Assembly (NCBI GenBank): GCA_042089915.1
Contig: JBELJZ010000001.1
Span: 62,001-126,000, forward strand
Length of the DNA: 64,000 nt
Direction: 5' to 3'
Source: UBA8752 sp002172485
GTDB taxonomy: Bacteria; Bacteroidota; Bacteroidia; Flavobacteriales_D; Sanyastnellaceae
The translations under genes and the position numbers were made by a program. Shown here one piece after another: positions 11,229 through 20,065 of this stretch; position 1 is the first letter of the stretch, and each line of letters begins with the position of its first letter. The notes beneath the pieces are model-generated. The model saw nothing but the letters and a program-made list of their open reading frames with translations, did no database searches and was not told the DNA's origin.

Positions 11229-11498
11229 ATGGCCAAGGAATCCATGAAAGCGCGCGAGCGCAAGCGTGAGCGCCTCGTCGCCCGTTACGCTGCAAAGCGC
11301 AAGGCACTGAAGGAGGCAGGCGACTGGGACGCCCTGCAAAAGCTCCCGCCGAACTCTTCCCCGGTGCGTCTGCACAACCGTTGCCAATTGACGGGTCGCC
11401 CCCGCGGTTACATGCGTCAATTCGGCATCAGCCGTGTGACCTTCCGTGAGATGGCGCTCGCAGGCAAGATCCCCGGAGTCAAAAAAGCAAGCTGGTAA
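11229..11498 (+). CDS. rpsN: 30S ribosomal protein uS14, zinc-independent form
   Basis: Head protein, 89 residues: the longer form without the CxxC...CxxC zinc site; only one Cys (NRCQLTGRPRGYMR) is present. No second, zinc-binding uS14 copy is seen in the window. Use of C-minus paralogues here and in rpmJ and rpsD means these three proteins need no zinc. Confidence 0.97.
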   Translation: MAKESMKARERKRERLVARYAAKRKALKEAGDWDALQKLPPNSSPVRLHNRCQLTGRPRGYMRQFGISRVTFREMALAGKIPGVKKASW

Positions 11499-11501
11499 GT
11501 C

Positions 11502-11900
11502 ATGCATTCAGATCCGATCGCAGATTTTCTGACGCGCCTTCGCAACGGGCAGATGGCCGGCCACAAAGTGGTGGAGATTCCCGCGTCCAACATGAAGAAG
11601 GAGATCACCAAGATCCTCTTCGACAAGGGATACATCCTCTCCTACAAGTTTGTGGAGGAAGGCCCGCAGGGCACCATCAAAATCGCCCTCAAGTACCACC
11701 CGAAGACGCGCCGTCCCGCCATCACCGAGATGCAGCGGCTGAGCAAGCCTGGCCTGCGGACCTACCGCGGTGCGGGTGACTTGCCGCGCATCCTGAATGG
11801 CTTGGGCATTTCCATCCTCAGCACGTCCCAGGGTGTGATGACGGACAAGGAGGCCAAGCACCTCAACGTAGGGGGCGAGGTCCTCTGTTACGTGTATTAA
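11502..11900 (+). CDS. rpsH: 30S ribosomal protein uS8
   Basis: Central-domain 16S rRNA binder; 132 residues, with the C-terminal signature GISILSTSQGVMTDKEA. In enterobacteria S8 represses the spc operon; no mimic hairpin was recognised here. Confidence 0.98.
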   Translation: MHSDPIADFLTRLRNGQMAGHKVVEIPASNMKKEITKILFDKGYILSYKFVEEGPQGTIKIALKYHPKTRRPAITEMQRLSKPGLRTYRGAGDLPRILNGLGISILSTSQGVMTDKEAKHLNVGGEVLCYVY

Positions 11901-11919
11901 TCCGAAGAATCGAAGCATC

Positions 11920-12471
11920 ATGTCCAGAATTGGAAATGCCCCCGTTGCCATCCCGTCCGGCGTCACCGTCGCGGTCGAAGGCAATGTGTTCAGGGTCAAG
12001 GGACCGAAAGGGGAGCTCGAGCAGGCGTTCGACGCTGTCATTGGTGTGACTGTGGAGGAAAGCGAAGTGAAGTTCAGCCGGTCCACGGACCAGCCGGATC
12101 ACCGCGCCAAGCACGGTCTGTACCGTTCGCTTTGCGCCGGAATGGTGGAAGGCGTGACCAACGGTTACAAAAAGGAGCTGGAGCTTGTGGGTGTGGGTTT
12201 CCGTGCCCAGGCTTCCGGTCAGCAGTTGACCTTGGCCCTCGGATACAGCCACCCCATCATCATCGAGCTTCCCAAGGAAGTGAAGGTGACCGCGGAATCA
12301 CAAAAAGGTTCTAACCCTCGCGTGACCCTCGAGTCGCACGACAAGCAACTCATCGGCACTGTTGCCGCCAAGATCCGTTCCCTGCGCAAGCCGGAGCCTT
12401 ACAAGGGCAAGGGTGTTCGCTACGTGGACGAGTACATCCGCCGCAAGGCCGGTAAGTCTGCAGCCAAGTAA
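11920..12471 (+). CDS. rplF: 50S ribosomal protein uL6
   Basis: Stalk-base protein made of two repeated domains; 183 residues. It begins MSRIGNAPVAIPSGV and ends with the family signature PEPYKGKGVRYVDEYIRRK. Confidence 0.98.
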   Translation: MSRIGNAPVAIPSGVTVAVEGNVFRVKGPKGELEQAFDAVIGVTVEESEVKFSRSTDQPDHRAKHGLYRSLCAGMVEGVTNGYKKELELVGVGFRAQASGQQLTLALGYSHPIIIELPKEVKVTAESQKGSNPRVTLESHDKQLIGTVAAKIRSLRKPEPYKGKGVRYVDEYIRRKAGKSAAK

Positions 12472-12482
12472 TCGCTTACGAG

Positions 12483-12839
12483 ATGTCAGCCAGCAAGAAA
12501 TTCAAGACCCGCATGCGCATCAAGACGCGCATCCGTGGCAAAATCAGCGGAACGCCCCAGCGTCCGCGCTTGACGGTCTTCCGTTCCAACAAGCAGATCT
12601 ACGCCCAAGTGGTGGACGATTTGAGTGGAAAGACGCTGGCGAGCGCCAGCTCCCGCGCCATTGCGGAATCGCAGAGCGTCGCCAAAATCGAGCAGGCCAA
12701 GATGGTCGGCACCAAAGTGGCCGAGGCCGCGAAGGCAGCCGGTGTCGAGTCCGTCGTGTTCGACCGCAATGGATACCTCTATCATGGCCGGGTAAAGAGC
12801 CTCGCCAATGCCGCACGCGAAGGCGGACTCCAATTCTGA
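12483..12839 (+). CDS. rplR: 50S ribosomal protein uL18
   Basis: 5S rRNA partner of uL5; 118 residues. Basic N-terminus (KKFKTRMRIKTRIRGK) followed by RLTVFRSNKQIYAQVVDD and the closing FDRNGYLYHGRVKSLANAARE are typical. Confidence 0.97.
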   Translation: MSASKKFKTRMRIKTRIRGKISGTPQRPRLTVFRSNKQIYAQVVDDLSGKTLASASSRAIAESQSVAKIEQAKMVGTKVAEAAKAAGVESVVFDRNGYLYHGRVKSLANAAREGGLQF

Positions 12840-12846
12840 TTTCGAG

Positions 12847-13377
12847 ATGAGAGACAACAACAACCGTCGGCGCAACGACCGGGACAACCAGCCCGAGAGC
12901 GACATCAAGGATCGCTTGGTCACCATCAACCGTTCGACCAAGACCACGAAGGGTGGCCGTACGTTCACCTTCACTGGCATTGTCGTCGTTGGCGACGAGA
13001 AGGGCAAGGTGGGCCACGGTGCAGGTCGCAGCCGCGAGGTGGTAACGGCCATTCAGAAGGGCATCGAGGATGCCAAGAAGAACATGGTCGAGGTGCCCGT
13101 GATCAACGGCACGGTGCCCCACGCACAGGAAGCTGTTTACGCCGGAGCCCGTGTGCTCGTCAAGCCGGCCACCCCGGGTACGGGTGTGATCGCCGGTGGC
13201 GCCATGCGTGCCGTGCTCGAGAGCGCCGGCATCAAGGACGTCTTGGCGAAGTCGCTCGGATCTTCCAACACGCAAAATGTGGTGAAGGCCACCTTCAAGG
13301 CCCTCACGATGATGCGCAGCGCCTCTGATGTGGCAGACCTGCGTGGCATCTCTGTCCACCGCGTTTTCAACGGATGA
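12847..13377 (+). CDS. rpsE: 30S ribosomal protein uS5
   Basis: mRNA-path protein that helps decoding fidelity; 176 residues from the ATG giving MRDNNNRRRNDRDN. A longer frame starts inside rplR and is not preferred. The N-terminus is an Asn/Arg/Asp-rich extension typical of Bacteroidota, followed by the S5 core (RTFTFTGIVVVGDEKGKVGHG). Confidence 0.95.
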   Translation: MRDNNNRRRNDRDNQPESDIKDRLVTINRSTKTTKGGRTFTFTGIVVVGDEKGKVGHGAGRSREVVTAIQKGIEDAKKNMVEVPVINGTVPHAQEAVYAGARVLVKPATPGTGVIAGGAMRAVLESAGIKDVLAKSLGSSNTQNVVKATFKALTMMRSASDVADLRGISVHRVFNG

Positions 13378-13382
13378 GCACC

Positions 13383-13562
13383 ATGGCCAAGATCAAGATC
13401 ACCCAGGTGCGCAGCGCCATCAACCGTCCCAAGCGTCAGAAGTTGACCCTTCAGGCCCTCGGGCTCAAGAAACTCAACAACCCTGTGGAGCACGAAGCCA
13501 CTCCCCAAATCCTGGGCATGGTGCGCAAAGTGAACCACCTGATCAAGGTTGAAGAACTCTAA
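13383..13562 (+). CDS. rpmD: 50S ribosomal protein uL30
   Basis: Small large-subunit protein, 59 residues from MAKIKITQVRSAI, the start found in relatives. An in-frame ATG nine bases earlier overlaps the rpsE stop and would add MST; it could be the real start if the pair is coupled. Confidence 0.94.
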   Translation: MAKIKITQVRSAINRPKRQKLTLQALGLKKLNNPVEHEATPQILGMVRKVNHLIKVEEL

Positions 13563-13580
13563 TCCCAAACCAGCACAAAC

Positions 13581-14030
13581 ATGAATCTCAACAGCCTCAA
13601 GCCGGCAAAAGGTTCCATTAAGCAGCGCAAGCGAGTTGGTCGTGGTGAAGGCTCCGGACACGGAGGAACCTCCACACGCGGTCACAAAGGCGCGAAGTCC
13701 CGTTCTGGCTACAAGTCAAAGATCGGCTTCGAGGGCGGTCAGATGCCGCTTCAGCGCCGTGTGCCCAAGTTCGGTTTCAAGAACCCGAACCGTGTGGCCT
13801 ACAAGGGCATCAACCTCGACACGCTCCAAGAGCTGATCGAGCGCAAGTCCCTGACCGAAATCACCCCGGCCCTCCTCGTGGAGAATGGCCTTGCCCAGAA
13901 AAAGGACCTCGTTAAGATCCTCGGACGTGGCGAGCTGAAGACTGGTGTGAAGGTCGCCGCCCACAAATTCTCCGCTACCGCGCAGGCCGCCATCGAAGGC
14001 GCCGGTGGCAGCATTGAATCCATCTCCTGA
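13581..14030 (+). CDS. rplO: 50S ribosomal protein uL15
   Basis: Late-assembly protein reaching into the subunit core; 149 residues. The N-terminal Gly/Lys-rich part (GRGEGSGHGGTSTRGHKGAK) and the FEGGQMPLQRRVPKFGF core are canonical. Two bases separate it from secY. Confidence 0.98.
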   Translation: MNLNSLKPAKGSIKQRKRVGRGEGSGHGGTSTRGHKGAKSRSGYKSKIGFEGGQMPLQRRVPKFGFKNPNRVAYKGINLDTLQELIERKSLTEITPALLVENGLAQKKDLVKILGRGELKTGVKVAAHKFSATAQAAIEGAGGSIESIS

Positions 14031-14032
14031 TC

Positions 14033-15388
14033 ATGGGTCGCTTTTTCAAGAAACTCCGGGACATCTGGTCCCACGAAGAGCTGCGCAAGCGCCTCGGAAT
14101 CACCTTCGGTTTCATCCTGATTTACCGGGTTGGAAGCTTCATCGTCATCCCGGGTGTCGACAGTGATACCCTGCAGGAGCAGATGAGCGCCCTCGGTGGT
14201 GGCGGCCTCGGTGACATCCTCTCCCTCTTCACGGGAGGAGCGTTCTCCCGCGCGTCCATCTTCGCGCTTGGCATCATGCCGTACATCTCCGCGAGCATCA
14301 TCATGCAGCTCATGGGCCTCGCGGTTCCCAGCATTCAAAAGATGCAATCCGAAGGGGAGAGCGGACGTAAAAAGATCAACCAATGGACCCGTTTCCTGAC
14401 CATCGCCATCACTTTGGTTCAGGCCCCGGGTTATCTCGCGTCCTCTGTGGTGTCGGTTCCGGGCGCTGTGACGAATCCGACGGCATTCTGGTGGTTCAGC
14501 GCGGTCCTGATCCTGACGAGCTCCACGCTCCTCATCATGTACCTCGGTGAGCGCATCACCGAGCGCGGTGTGGGCAACGGAATCAGCCTGCTCATCATGA
14601 TCGGCATCATCGCCACCTTCCCGCAGGCGATCATCCAGGAATTCAACCACCCGGACACCAACCTGTACTTCTTCCTCGTGGAGATTGCTGCCCTGCTCGT
14701 GGTGATTGGCTTGTCTGTCGCCTTGGTTCAGGCTGTGCGTAAAGTGCCGGTGGAGATGACGCGACTGCAGTCCAACTCCGGTCCGACCTACCTGCCACAA
14801 GGCGCCGCTGCCCGCAGCTATATCCCCCTGAAGGTCAATTCTTCCGGTGTGATGCCCATCATTTTCGCTCAGGCCATCATGTTCGTTCCGCTCTACCTGA
14901 CGCAGAACGAGAGCTTGGCTGACAACGAAGTGCTCATCGCCCTCGGGGACTTCAACGGGTTTTGGTACAACCTGCTGTTCTTCCTGATGATCGTGGCCTT
15001 CACTTACTTCTACACGGCCATCACGGTCAATCCGCAGCAAATGGCGGACGACCTGAAGCGCCAGAACAACTTTGTCCCGGGTGTCAAGCCGGGCCGGCCC
15101 ACCATGGAGTTCCTCGACAACGTGATTTCCAAGATCACCTTGCCGGGCGCCATCTTCCTTGGCCTCATCGCCATCCTGCCGGCCATCGTCTTCACGGCGA
15201 ACTTGACCCATGCCCAGGCATTCAGCATCTTCTTCGGTGGCACTTCGCTGCTGATCATGGTGGGCGTCATTCTCGACACCCTCCAACAAATTGAAAGCTA
15301 CCTGTTGTCCCGTCAATACGACTCCCTCATGGAATCCGGAAAGCTCCGGGGCCGTCAAGGGACGAGTGTGAGCGGAATGGCGGGCTGA
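14033..15388 (+). CDS. secY: Preprotein translocase subunit SecY
   Basis: Pore subunit of the Sec translocon in the inner membrane, 451 residues with about ten hydrophobic segments. Early residues (GITFGFILIYRVGSFIVIPG) form TM1, and the plug region GGGLGDILSLFTGGAFSRAS follows. The cytoplasmic loop with NPQQMADDLKRQNNFVPG is conserved. Its place between rplO and map matches most bacteria. All exported cargo of this window, including type IX substrates, must first pass through it. Confidence 0.98.
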   Translation: MGRFFKKLRDIWSHEELRKRLGITFGFILIYRVGSFIVIPGVDSDTLQEQMSALGGGGLGDILSLFTGGAFSRASIFALGIMPYISASIIMQLMGLAVPSIQKMQSEGESGRKKINQWTRFLTIAITLVQAPGYLASSVVSVPGAVTNPTAFWWFSAVLILTSSTLLIMYLGERITERGVGNGISLLIMIGIIATFPQAIIQEFNHPDTNLYFFLVEIAALLVVIGLSVALVQAVRKVPVEMTRLQSNSGPTYLPQGAAARSYIPLKVNSSGVMPIIFAQAIMFVPLYLTQNESLADNEVLIALGDFNGFWYNLLFFLMIVAFTYFYTAITVNPQQMADDLKRQNNFVPGVKPGRPTMEFLDNVISKITLPGAIFLGLIAILPAIVFTANLTHAQAFSIFFGGTSLLIMVGVILDTLQQIESYLLSRQYDSLMESGKLRGRQGTSVSGMAG

Positions 15389-15393
15389 TCGGA

Positions 15394-16191
15394 ATGGCAA
15401 GAGGACGGATACAGGTTCGCACCGAATCCGAAATCGAGCTTCTCCGAGCGAGTTCTTTGCTTGTCGGTAGAACCTTGGCCGAAGTGGCCAAGCTGATTCA
15501 ACCCGGGGTCACCACCTCGGAGCTGGATCAGGTGGCGGAAACGTTCATCCGGGATCACGGCGCAGTGCCAGGATTCAAAGGATACAATGGTTTCCCTGCC
15601 ACGCTCTGCACCTCCGTGAACCACCATGTGGTCCACGGAATTCCCAACCACGACCCCCTGCAGGATGGTGACATTGTTTCCGTCGATTGTGGGGTGCTGA
15701 TGGAGGGGTACTACGGCGACAGCGCCTACACCTTCATGGTGGGGGAAGTGAAGCCGGAAGTGCGCCGCCTGCTGCAGGTGACCCAGGAATGCCTGGAGGA
15801 TGCTGTGGCGGAGGCCGTCGCGGGCAACCGCATCGGCGACATCGGTTGGGCCGTTCAGGAGCACGCTGAAGCCTCAGGCTATGGTGTGGTCCGAGAACTG
15901 GTCGGTCACGGACTGGGAACCCACTTGCACGAGCCGCCGGAAGTGCCCAATTACGGGCGCCCGGGCAACGGTGTGAAGCTGCAGGAGGGCATGGTCCTCG
16001 CGATCGAGCCGATGATCAACCTCGGCCGAAAGGAGGTGGTGCAGGAAAGTGACGGTTGGACCATCGCGACAGCGGACGGTCTGCCCAGTGCACACTTCGA
16101 ACACGACGTGGTCGTGCGCGAAGGCGAGGTTGAAGTTCTATCGACATTCCAATGGATTGAGGAGGCCCTTGGGGCAGTGAAGCAGGATTGA
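15394..16191 (+). CDS. map: Methionine aminopeptidase, type I
   Basis: Removes the initiator Met from new proteins in the cytoplasm. 265 residues. Metal and substrate residues can be read: the substrate His region NHHVVHGIPN, the Asp pair in DCGVLMEGYYGDSAYTF, His in GHGLGTHLHE, Glu in AIEPMI, and the final Glu in AHFEHDVVV. No N-terminal zinc-finger extension is present, so it is the short subtype Ia. Confidence 0.97.
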   Translation: MARGRIQVRTESEIELLRASSLLVGRTLAEVAKLIQPGVTTSELDQVAETFIRDHGAVPGFKGYNGFPATLCTSVNHHVVHGIPNHDPLQDGDIVSVDCGVLMEGYYGDSAYTFMVGEVKPEVRRLLQVTQECLEDAVAEAVAGNRIGDIGWAVQEHAEASGYGVVRELVGHGLGTHLHEPPEVPNYGRPGNGVKLQEGMVLAIEPMINLGRKEVVQESDGWTIATADGLPSAHFEHDVVVREGEVEVLSTFQWIEEALGAVKQD

Positions 16192-16227
16192 GGAGCAACG
16201 ACAAAAACGAAACGAAACAAACTAGGC

Positions 16228-16446
16228 ATGGCCAAACAAGCGTCGATCACCCAGGATGGCACCATCACCGAAGCGCTCGGGAACGCGATGTTCCGTGTGG
16301 AGCTCGAGAATGGGCACGTCATCACGGCGCACATCTCCGGGAAGATGAGGAAGTTCTACATCAAGATTCTCCCCGGTGACCGGGTCCGCGTGGACATGAG
16401 TCCCTACGACCTGACCAAAGGCCGCATTTCGTTCCGATACAAGTAA
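16228..16446 (+). CDS. infA: Translation initiation factor IF-1
   Basis: S1/OB-fold factor that covers the 30S A site during initiation; 72 residues, with the family core VELENGHVITAHISGKMRK and end KGRISFRYK. It lies between map and rpmJ as in most bacteria. Confidence 0.98.
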   Translation: MAKQASITQDGTITEALGNAMFRVELENGHVITAHISGKMRKFYIKILPGDRVRVDMSPYDLTKGRISFRYK

Positions 16447-16456
16447 ACCAGACGTC

Positions 16457-16573
16457 ATGAAGACCCGTGCATCCCTCAAGGTCCGCTCTGCGGATTGCAA
16501 GATCGTCCGCCGCAAGGGACGACTCTTCGTCATCAACAAGAAGAACCCAAAATTCAAGCAGCGCCAGGGTTGA
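16457..16573 (+). CDS. rpmJ: 50S ribosomal protein bL36
   Basis: Smallest ribosomal protein, 38 residues, read as MKTRASLKVRSADCKIV and ending KKNPKFKQRQG. It is the form lacking a full zinc knuckle: only Cys14 remains of the usual C-C-C-H set. It is easy to miss because of its size, but it sits exactly where expected between infA and rpsM. Confidence 0.95.
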   Translation: MKTRASLKVRSADCKIVRRKGRLFVINKKNPKFKQRQG

Positions 16574-16598
16574 TCCCCGGAGCTAAAAAGCATTCGCC

Positions 16599-16964
16599 AT
16601 GGCCCGTATCGCCGGTATCGATATCCCCCGGAACAAGCGAGGAGTGATTGCCCTGACTTACGTCTACGGCATCGGACGCTCCCGCGCCGCGGACATTCTC
16701 GCCCAAGCTTCCGTTTCGGAGGACAAGCGCGTTCAGGACTGGAACGACGACGAAATCACCAAGATCCGTGAGATCATCGCGGGCATCCGCGTGGAAGGTG
16801 AGCTTCGCTCTGAGGTTCAGATGAACATCAAGCGCCTGATGGACATTGGTTGCCAACGCGGCATCCGTCACCGTCTTGGCCTGCCGCTCCGCGGTCAGCG
16901 CACCAAGAATAACTCCCGCACCCGGAAGGGCAAGCGGAAGACGGTGGCCAACAAGAAAAAGTAA
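16599..16964 (+). CDS. rpsM: 30S ribosomal protein uS13
   Basis: Head protein contacting P-site tRNA and forming bridges to the large subunit; 121 residues. It starts MARIAGIDIPRNKRG and keeps the tRNA-facing tail GQRTKNNSRTRKGKRKTVA. Confidence 0.98.
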   Translation: MARIAGIDIPRNKRGVIALTYVYGIGRSRAADILAQASVSEDKRVQDWNDDEITKIREIIAGIRVEGELRSEVQMNIKRLMDIGCQRGIRHRLGLPLRGQRTKNNSRTRKGKRKTVANKKK

Positions 16965-17012
16965 TTCCCTGTCCCTGACCCGGGACGCTGAATCGATTAA
17001 CTCCCTACTACG

Positions 17013-17399
17013 ATGGCCAAAGCCACCAAAAAGAACAAGAAGAAGGTCAAAGTGGATGCCATGGGCCAAGCCCACATTCACGCCTCCTTCAACAACATCA
17101 TCATCTCGCTCACCAATGCCACCGGTCAGGTTATTTCCTGGTCGAGCTCTGGCAAGATGGGCTTCCGCGGTTCCAAGAAGAACACGCCTTATGCCGCCCA
17201 GTGCGCCGCTGAGGATTGCGGAAAAGAGGCCATGGAATTTGGCCTGAAGAAGGTGAAGGTATTTGTGAAAGGTCCCGGAAGCGGTCGCGAGAGCGCCATC
17301 CGCACCCTGCACAATTTGGGCATCGAAGTGACCGAGATCGTGGACATCACCCCGATGCCACACAACGGTTGCCGTCCTCCGAAGCACCGTCGCGTCTGA
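17013..17399 (+). CDS. rpsK: 30S ribosomal protein uS11
   Basis: Platform protein at the mRNA exit; 128 residues with the signature GPGSGRESAIRTLHNLGIEV and the closing HNGCRPPKHRRV. The Lys-rich N-terminus is normal for the phylum. Confidence 0.98.
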   Translation: MAKATKKNKKKVKVDAMGQAHIHASFNNIIISLTNATGQVISWSSSGKMGFRGSKKNTPYAAQCAAEDCGKEAMEFGLKKVKVFVKGPGSGRESAIRTLHNLGIEVTEIVDITPMPHNGCRPPKHRRV

Positions 17400-17430
17400 T
17401 CCCGGAACCCAACGAAACAAGCAAGACCAC

Positions 17431-18036
17431 ATGGCACGTTACCGCGGACCCAAGTCCAAGATTACCCGTCGCTTCAAGGAAGCCATCTTCGGCCCGGACA
17501 AGGCACTCGAGCGCCGTCCCTACGGCCCCGGCCAGCACGGCCCCAACCGCCGCCGTAAGAAGGAGTCCGAGTACTCTGTCCAGCTCGCTGAAAAGCAGAA
17601 GGCCAAGTACACCTATGGCATCCTCGAGCGTCAGTTCCGGAACATGTTTGAGCGCGCTCAAGCCAAGCCCGGCATCACGGGTGAGGTGCTGCTCCAGTTC
17701 TGTGAGCTTCGCCTCGACAACATCGTCTTCCGCCTGAACCTCAGCCCGACCCGCCGCGGTGCTCGCCAGTTGGTGAGCCACCGTCACATTACGGTCAACG
17801 GCAAGGTGGTGAACATTCCGTCCTACCGAGTGCGTCCTGGGGATGTCGTGGGTGTTCGCGAGAAGTCCAAGTCCCTCGAGGTTGTTACCGGCGCCATTGC
17901 GTCTGGCGGACAGCGTCACGAGTGGCTCGATTGGGATGGCAATGCACTGGCAGGTACGGTGATCGCCGTTCCTTCACGGGAGCAAATCCCAGAAAACATC
18001 AAGGAGTCTCTCATTGTCGAGCTCTACAGTAAGTAA
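17431..18036 (+). CDS. rpsD: 30S ribosomal protein uS4
   Basis: Primary 16S binder and assembly initiator; 201 residues, the form without N-terminal zinc cysteines. The S4 RNA-binding domain (LDNIVFRLNLSPTRRGARQL, then HRHITVNGKVVNIPSYRV) is clear. It precedes rpoA as in other alpha operons. Confidence 0.98.
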   Translation: MARYRGPKSKITRRFKEAIFGPDKALERRPYGPGQHGPNRRRKKESEYSVQLAEKQKAKYTYGILERQFRNMFERAQAKPGITGEVLLQFCELRLDNIVFRLNLSPTRRGARQLVSHRHITVNGKVVNIPSYRVRPGDVVGVREKSKSLEVVTGAIASGGQRHEWLDWDGNALAGTVIAVPSREQIPENIKESLIVELYSK

Positions 18037-18057
18037 TTCATAACCGAAACCAACGAT

Positions 18058-19050
18058 ATGGCGATTCTCGATTTTCAGCAGCCTGACAAGGTCATCATGC
18101 TCGACAGCGATGACTTCAACGGTCGGTTCGAATTCCGTCCGCTGGAGCCTGGCTTCGGTGTGACCATCGGCAACGCGCTGCGGCGCATCCTGCTCTCCAG
18201 CTTGGAGGGCTATGCCATCACCAACCTTCGCATTGAAGGCGTGGAGCACGAGTTCAGCACCATCAAGGGTGTGGTGGAAGATGTGACCGAAATGGTCCTC
18301 AACCTCAAGCAAGTGCGATTCAAGCGTCAGATTGAAGACGTGGACCACGAGGTGGTCAACGTGGTCATCGGCGGCCAGGACACCTTCACCGCGGGTGACA
18401 TCGGCAAGTTCACGAGCGCTTTCCAAGTGATGAACCCGGACCACGTGATCTGCAACCTCGACAACGGTGTGCAGCTCAACATCGAGCTGCGCATTCAGAA
18501 AGGCCGTGGATACGTTCCGGCCGGCGAGAACAAGCACGAAGACGCGCCGGTGGACACGATTTTCATCGACTCCATCTTCACGCCGATCCGGAATGTGAAG
18601 TACGACATCGAGAACTACCGTGTGGAGCAAAAGACCGACTACGAGAAGCTCAACCTCGAGCTTCAGTGTGACGGGTCGATTGCTCCGAAGGACGCGCTCC
18701 AAGAGGCTGCCCGCATCTTGATTGAGCACTTCATGCTCTTCAGCGAGGAGCGCATCACGCTCGACTTTGTGGAGAAGAATGAGGCCGAGGAACTCGACGA
18801 GAGCTCGTTGCACATGCGCCACCTCCTCAAGACCAAGTTGGTCGATATGGACCTTAGTGTGCGTGCCCTCAACTGCCTGAAGGCCGCCGACATCGATTCG
18901 CTCGGTGATCTGGTCGCCTACAATAAGAACGACTTGTTGAAGTTCCGCAACTTCGGCAAGAAGAGCCTGACCGAGCTCGAGGACCTCGTGGAAAGCAAGG
19001 GCCTGCAATTCGGCATGAACGTCAGCAAGTACAAGTTGGACTCGGAGTAA
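18058..19050 (+). CDS. rpoA: RNA polymerase subunit alpha
   Basis: Assembly platform of RNA polymerase; 330 residues. The N-terminal dimerisation domain contains GFGVTIGNALRRILLSS. After a linker at about residue 240 the C-terminal DNA- and activator-binding domain appears (VRALNCLKAADIDSLGDLV, FGKKSLTELEDLV). Cotranscribed with uS4 and bL17. Confidence 0.98.
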   Translation: MAILDFQQPDKVIMLDSDDFNGRFEFRPLEPGFGVTIGNALRRILLSSLEGYAITNLRIEGVEHEFSTIKGVVEDVTEMVLNLKQVRFKRQIEDVDHEVVNVVIGGQDTFTAGDIGKFTSAFQVMNPDHVICNLDNGVQLNIELRIQKGRGYVPAGENKHEDAPVDTIFIDSIFTPIRNVKYDIENYRVEQKTDYEKLNLELQCDGSIAPKDALQEAARILIEHFMLFSEERITLDFVEKNEAEELDESSLHMRHLLKTKLVDMDLSVRALNCLKAADIDSLGDLVAYNKNDLLKFRNFGKKSLTELEDLVESKGLQFGMNVSKYKLDSE

Positions 19051-19074
19051 TCCGGGTGATAAACGTCCGTCATC

Positions 19075-19906
19075 ATGAGACACGGAAAGAAATTCAACCA
19101 TCTCGGCCGCAAGACCGCTCATCGCAAAGCGATGCTGGCGAACATGGCTTGCAGCCTGATTGAGCACAAGCGCATCACGACCACCGTGGCCAAGGCCAAG
19201 GCCCTCCGCGGATATGTCGAGCCGATTGTGAACCGCTCCAAGGAGGACAGCACCCACAGCCGCCGCGTTTGTTTCCGCTACTTGCGGGACAAGAACGCCG
19301 TATCCGAGCTCTTCACCGAGGTCGGGCCGAAGGTGTCTTCCCGTGAGGGAGGGTACACCCGCATCATTCGTGTGGGCAATCGCCTGGGCGACAACGCGGA
19401 CATGTGCATGATCGAGCTTGTGGACTTCAACGAGCTCTACGGAAACGAGTCCAAGTCCAAGCGCAAGCGCAGCCGCCGTTCCCGCCGTGGAGGTGGTGCC
19501 GCCGCCGCCGCTCCGGCCGCTGAGGCCGCGGCGGAAGTCGTGGAGGAAGTGGTCGAGGCTCCGGCCGCTGAGGCTGCTGCTGAAGAGGCTCCTGCCGCTG
19601 AGGAAGCTCCGGCTGCTGAGGAGGCTCCGGCCGCTGAGGCTGCTGCTGAGGAGGCTCCGGCCGCTGAGGCTGCTGCTGAGGAGGCTCCGGCCGCTGNNNN
19701 NNNNNNNNNNNNNNNNNNNNNNNNNNNNNNNNNNNNNNNNNNNNNNNNNNNNNNNNNNNNNNNNNNNNNNNNNNNNNNNNNNNNNNNNNNNNNNNNAGGC
19801 TGCTGCTGAGGAGGCTCCGGCCGCTGAGGCTGCTGCTGAGGAGGCTCCGGCAGAAGATTCCAAGCCTGCTGACGACGCTTCCGAGGAAGAGAAGCCCGCT
19901 GAGTAA
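19075..19906 (+). CDS. rplQ: 50S ribosomal protein bL17 with long Glu/Ala/Pro-rich tail, interrupted by assembly gap
   Basis: Tunnel-exit ribosomal protein. The normal bL17 core covers roughly residues 1-125 (MRHGKKFNHLGRKTAHRKAM; TRIIRVGNRLGDNADMCMIEL). After a basic linker (KSKRKRSRRSRRGGG) comes a repetitive acidic tail of EEAPAAEAAA units, ending DSKPADDASEEEKPAE. A run of 100 N interrupts the tail, and the two sides are in different frames if the Ns are taken literally. Joining the flanks restores one perfect repeat unit and the frame, so the true gap is probably a multiple of 30 bases. With no missing unit the protein would be 243 residues. Confidence 0.93.
19555..19849 (+). repeat. 30-bp tandem repeat coding for EEAPAAEAAA in rplQ
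   Basis: Perfect 30-base units begin at 19621, 19651 and 19681 (the last cut by the gap), with another at 19811; degenerate shorter copies precede them. The third unit stops after 16 bases at the gap, and sequence resumes with the missing 14 bases. It is an in-frame coding minisatellite whose copy number probably varies and caused the assembly break. Confidence 0.9.
19697..19796. other. Assembly gap of 100 N
   Basis: Exactly 100 N, a conventional placeholder for a gap of unknown size. It lies inside the tandem repeat of the rplQ tail, so missing sequence is probably further repeat copies. Confidence 0.98.
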
Positions 19907-19928
19907 TACAGCGCCCAACATCGATTTG

Positions 19929-19957
19929 AAAAGGGAGGCCACAGTGCCTCCCTTTTT
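19929..19957 (+). terminator. Rho-independent terminator after rplQ
   Basis: GGGAGGC and GCCTCCC form a 7-bp stem with a 6-nt loop, followed by TTTTT and preceded by AAAA. It closes the long ribosomal operon and separates it from carA. Confidence 0.9.
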
Positions 19958-20050
19958 CATGCTCGTTCGGCTCAACAGCCGTTTGTGCCCCTGTTCAAAG
20001 TCCGTGACAAGACGCACTTTGCAAGGTGTGTGTGGCGGGATAGCGGGCTC

Positions 20051-20058
20051 TATCTTCG
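20051..20058 (+). promoter_or_regulatory. -7 box directly before carA
   Basis: TATCTTCG matches TAnnTTTG at all but one fixed base and ends 7 nt before the carA ATG. A TTTG lies 29 nt upstream, too far for the normal 19-nt spacing. The position implies a leaderless or nearly leaderless transcript. Confidence 0.5.
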
Positions 20059-20065
20059 CGGCGCC

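Noticed and set aside
13799..15400. Open frame of over 500 codons antisense to secY and the end of rplO
   Set aside because: Shadow of secY; the product would be hydrophilic and His/Asp/Glu-rich without family features.
19555..19849. 30-bp direct repeats considered as a CRISPR-like or intergenic minisatellite array
   Set aside because: There are no unique spacers; the repeats are contiguous and in frame with rplQ.
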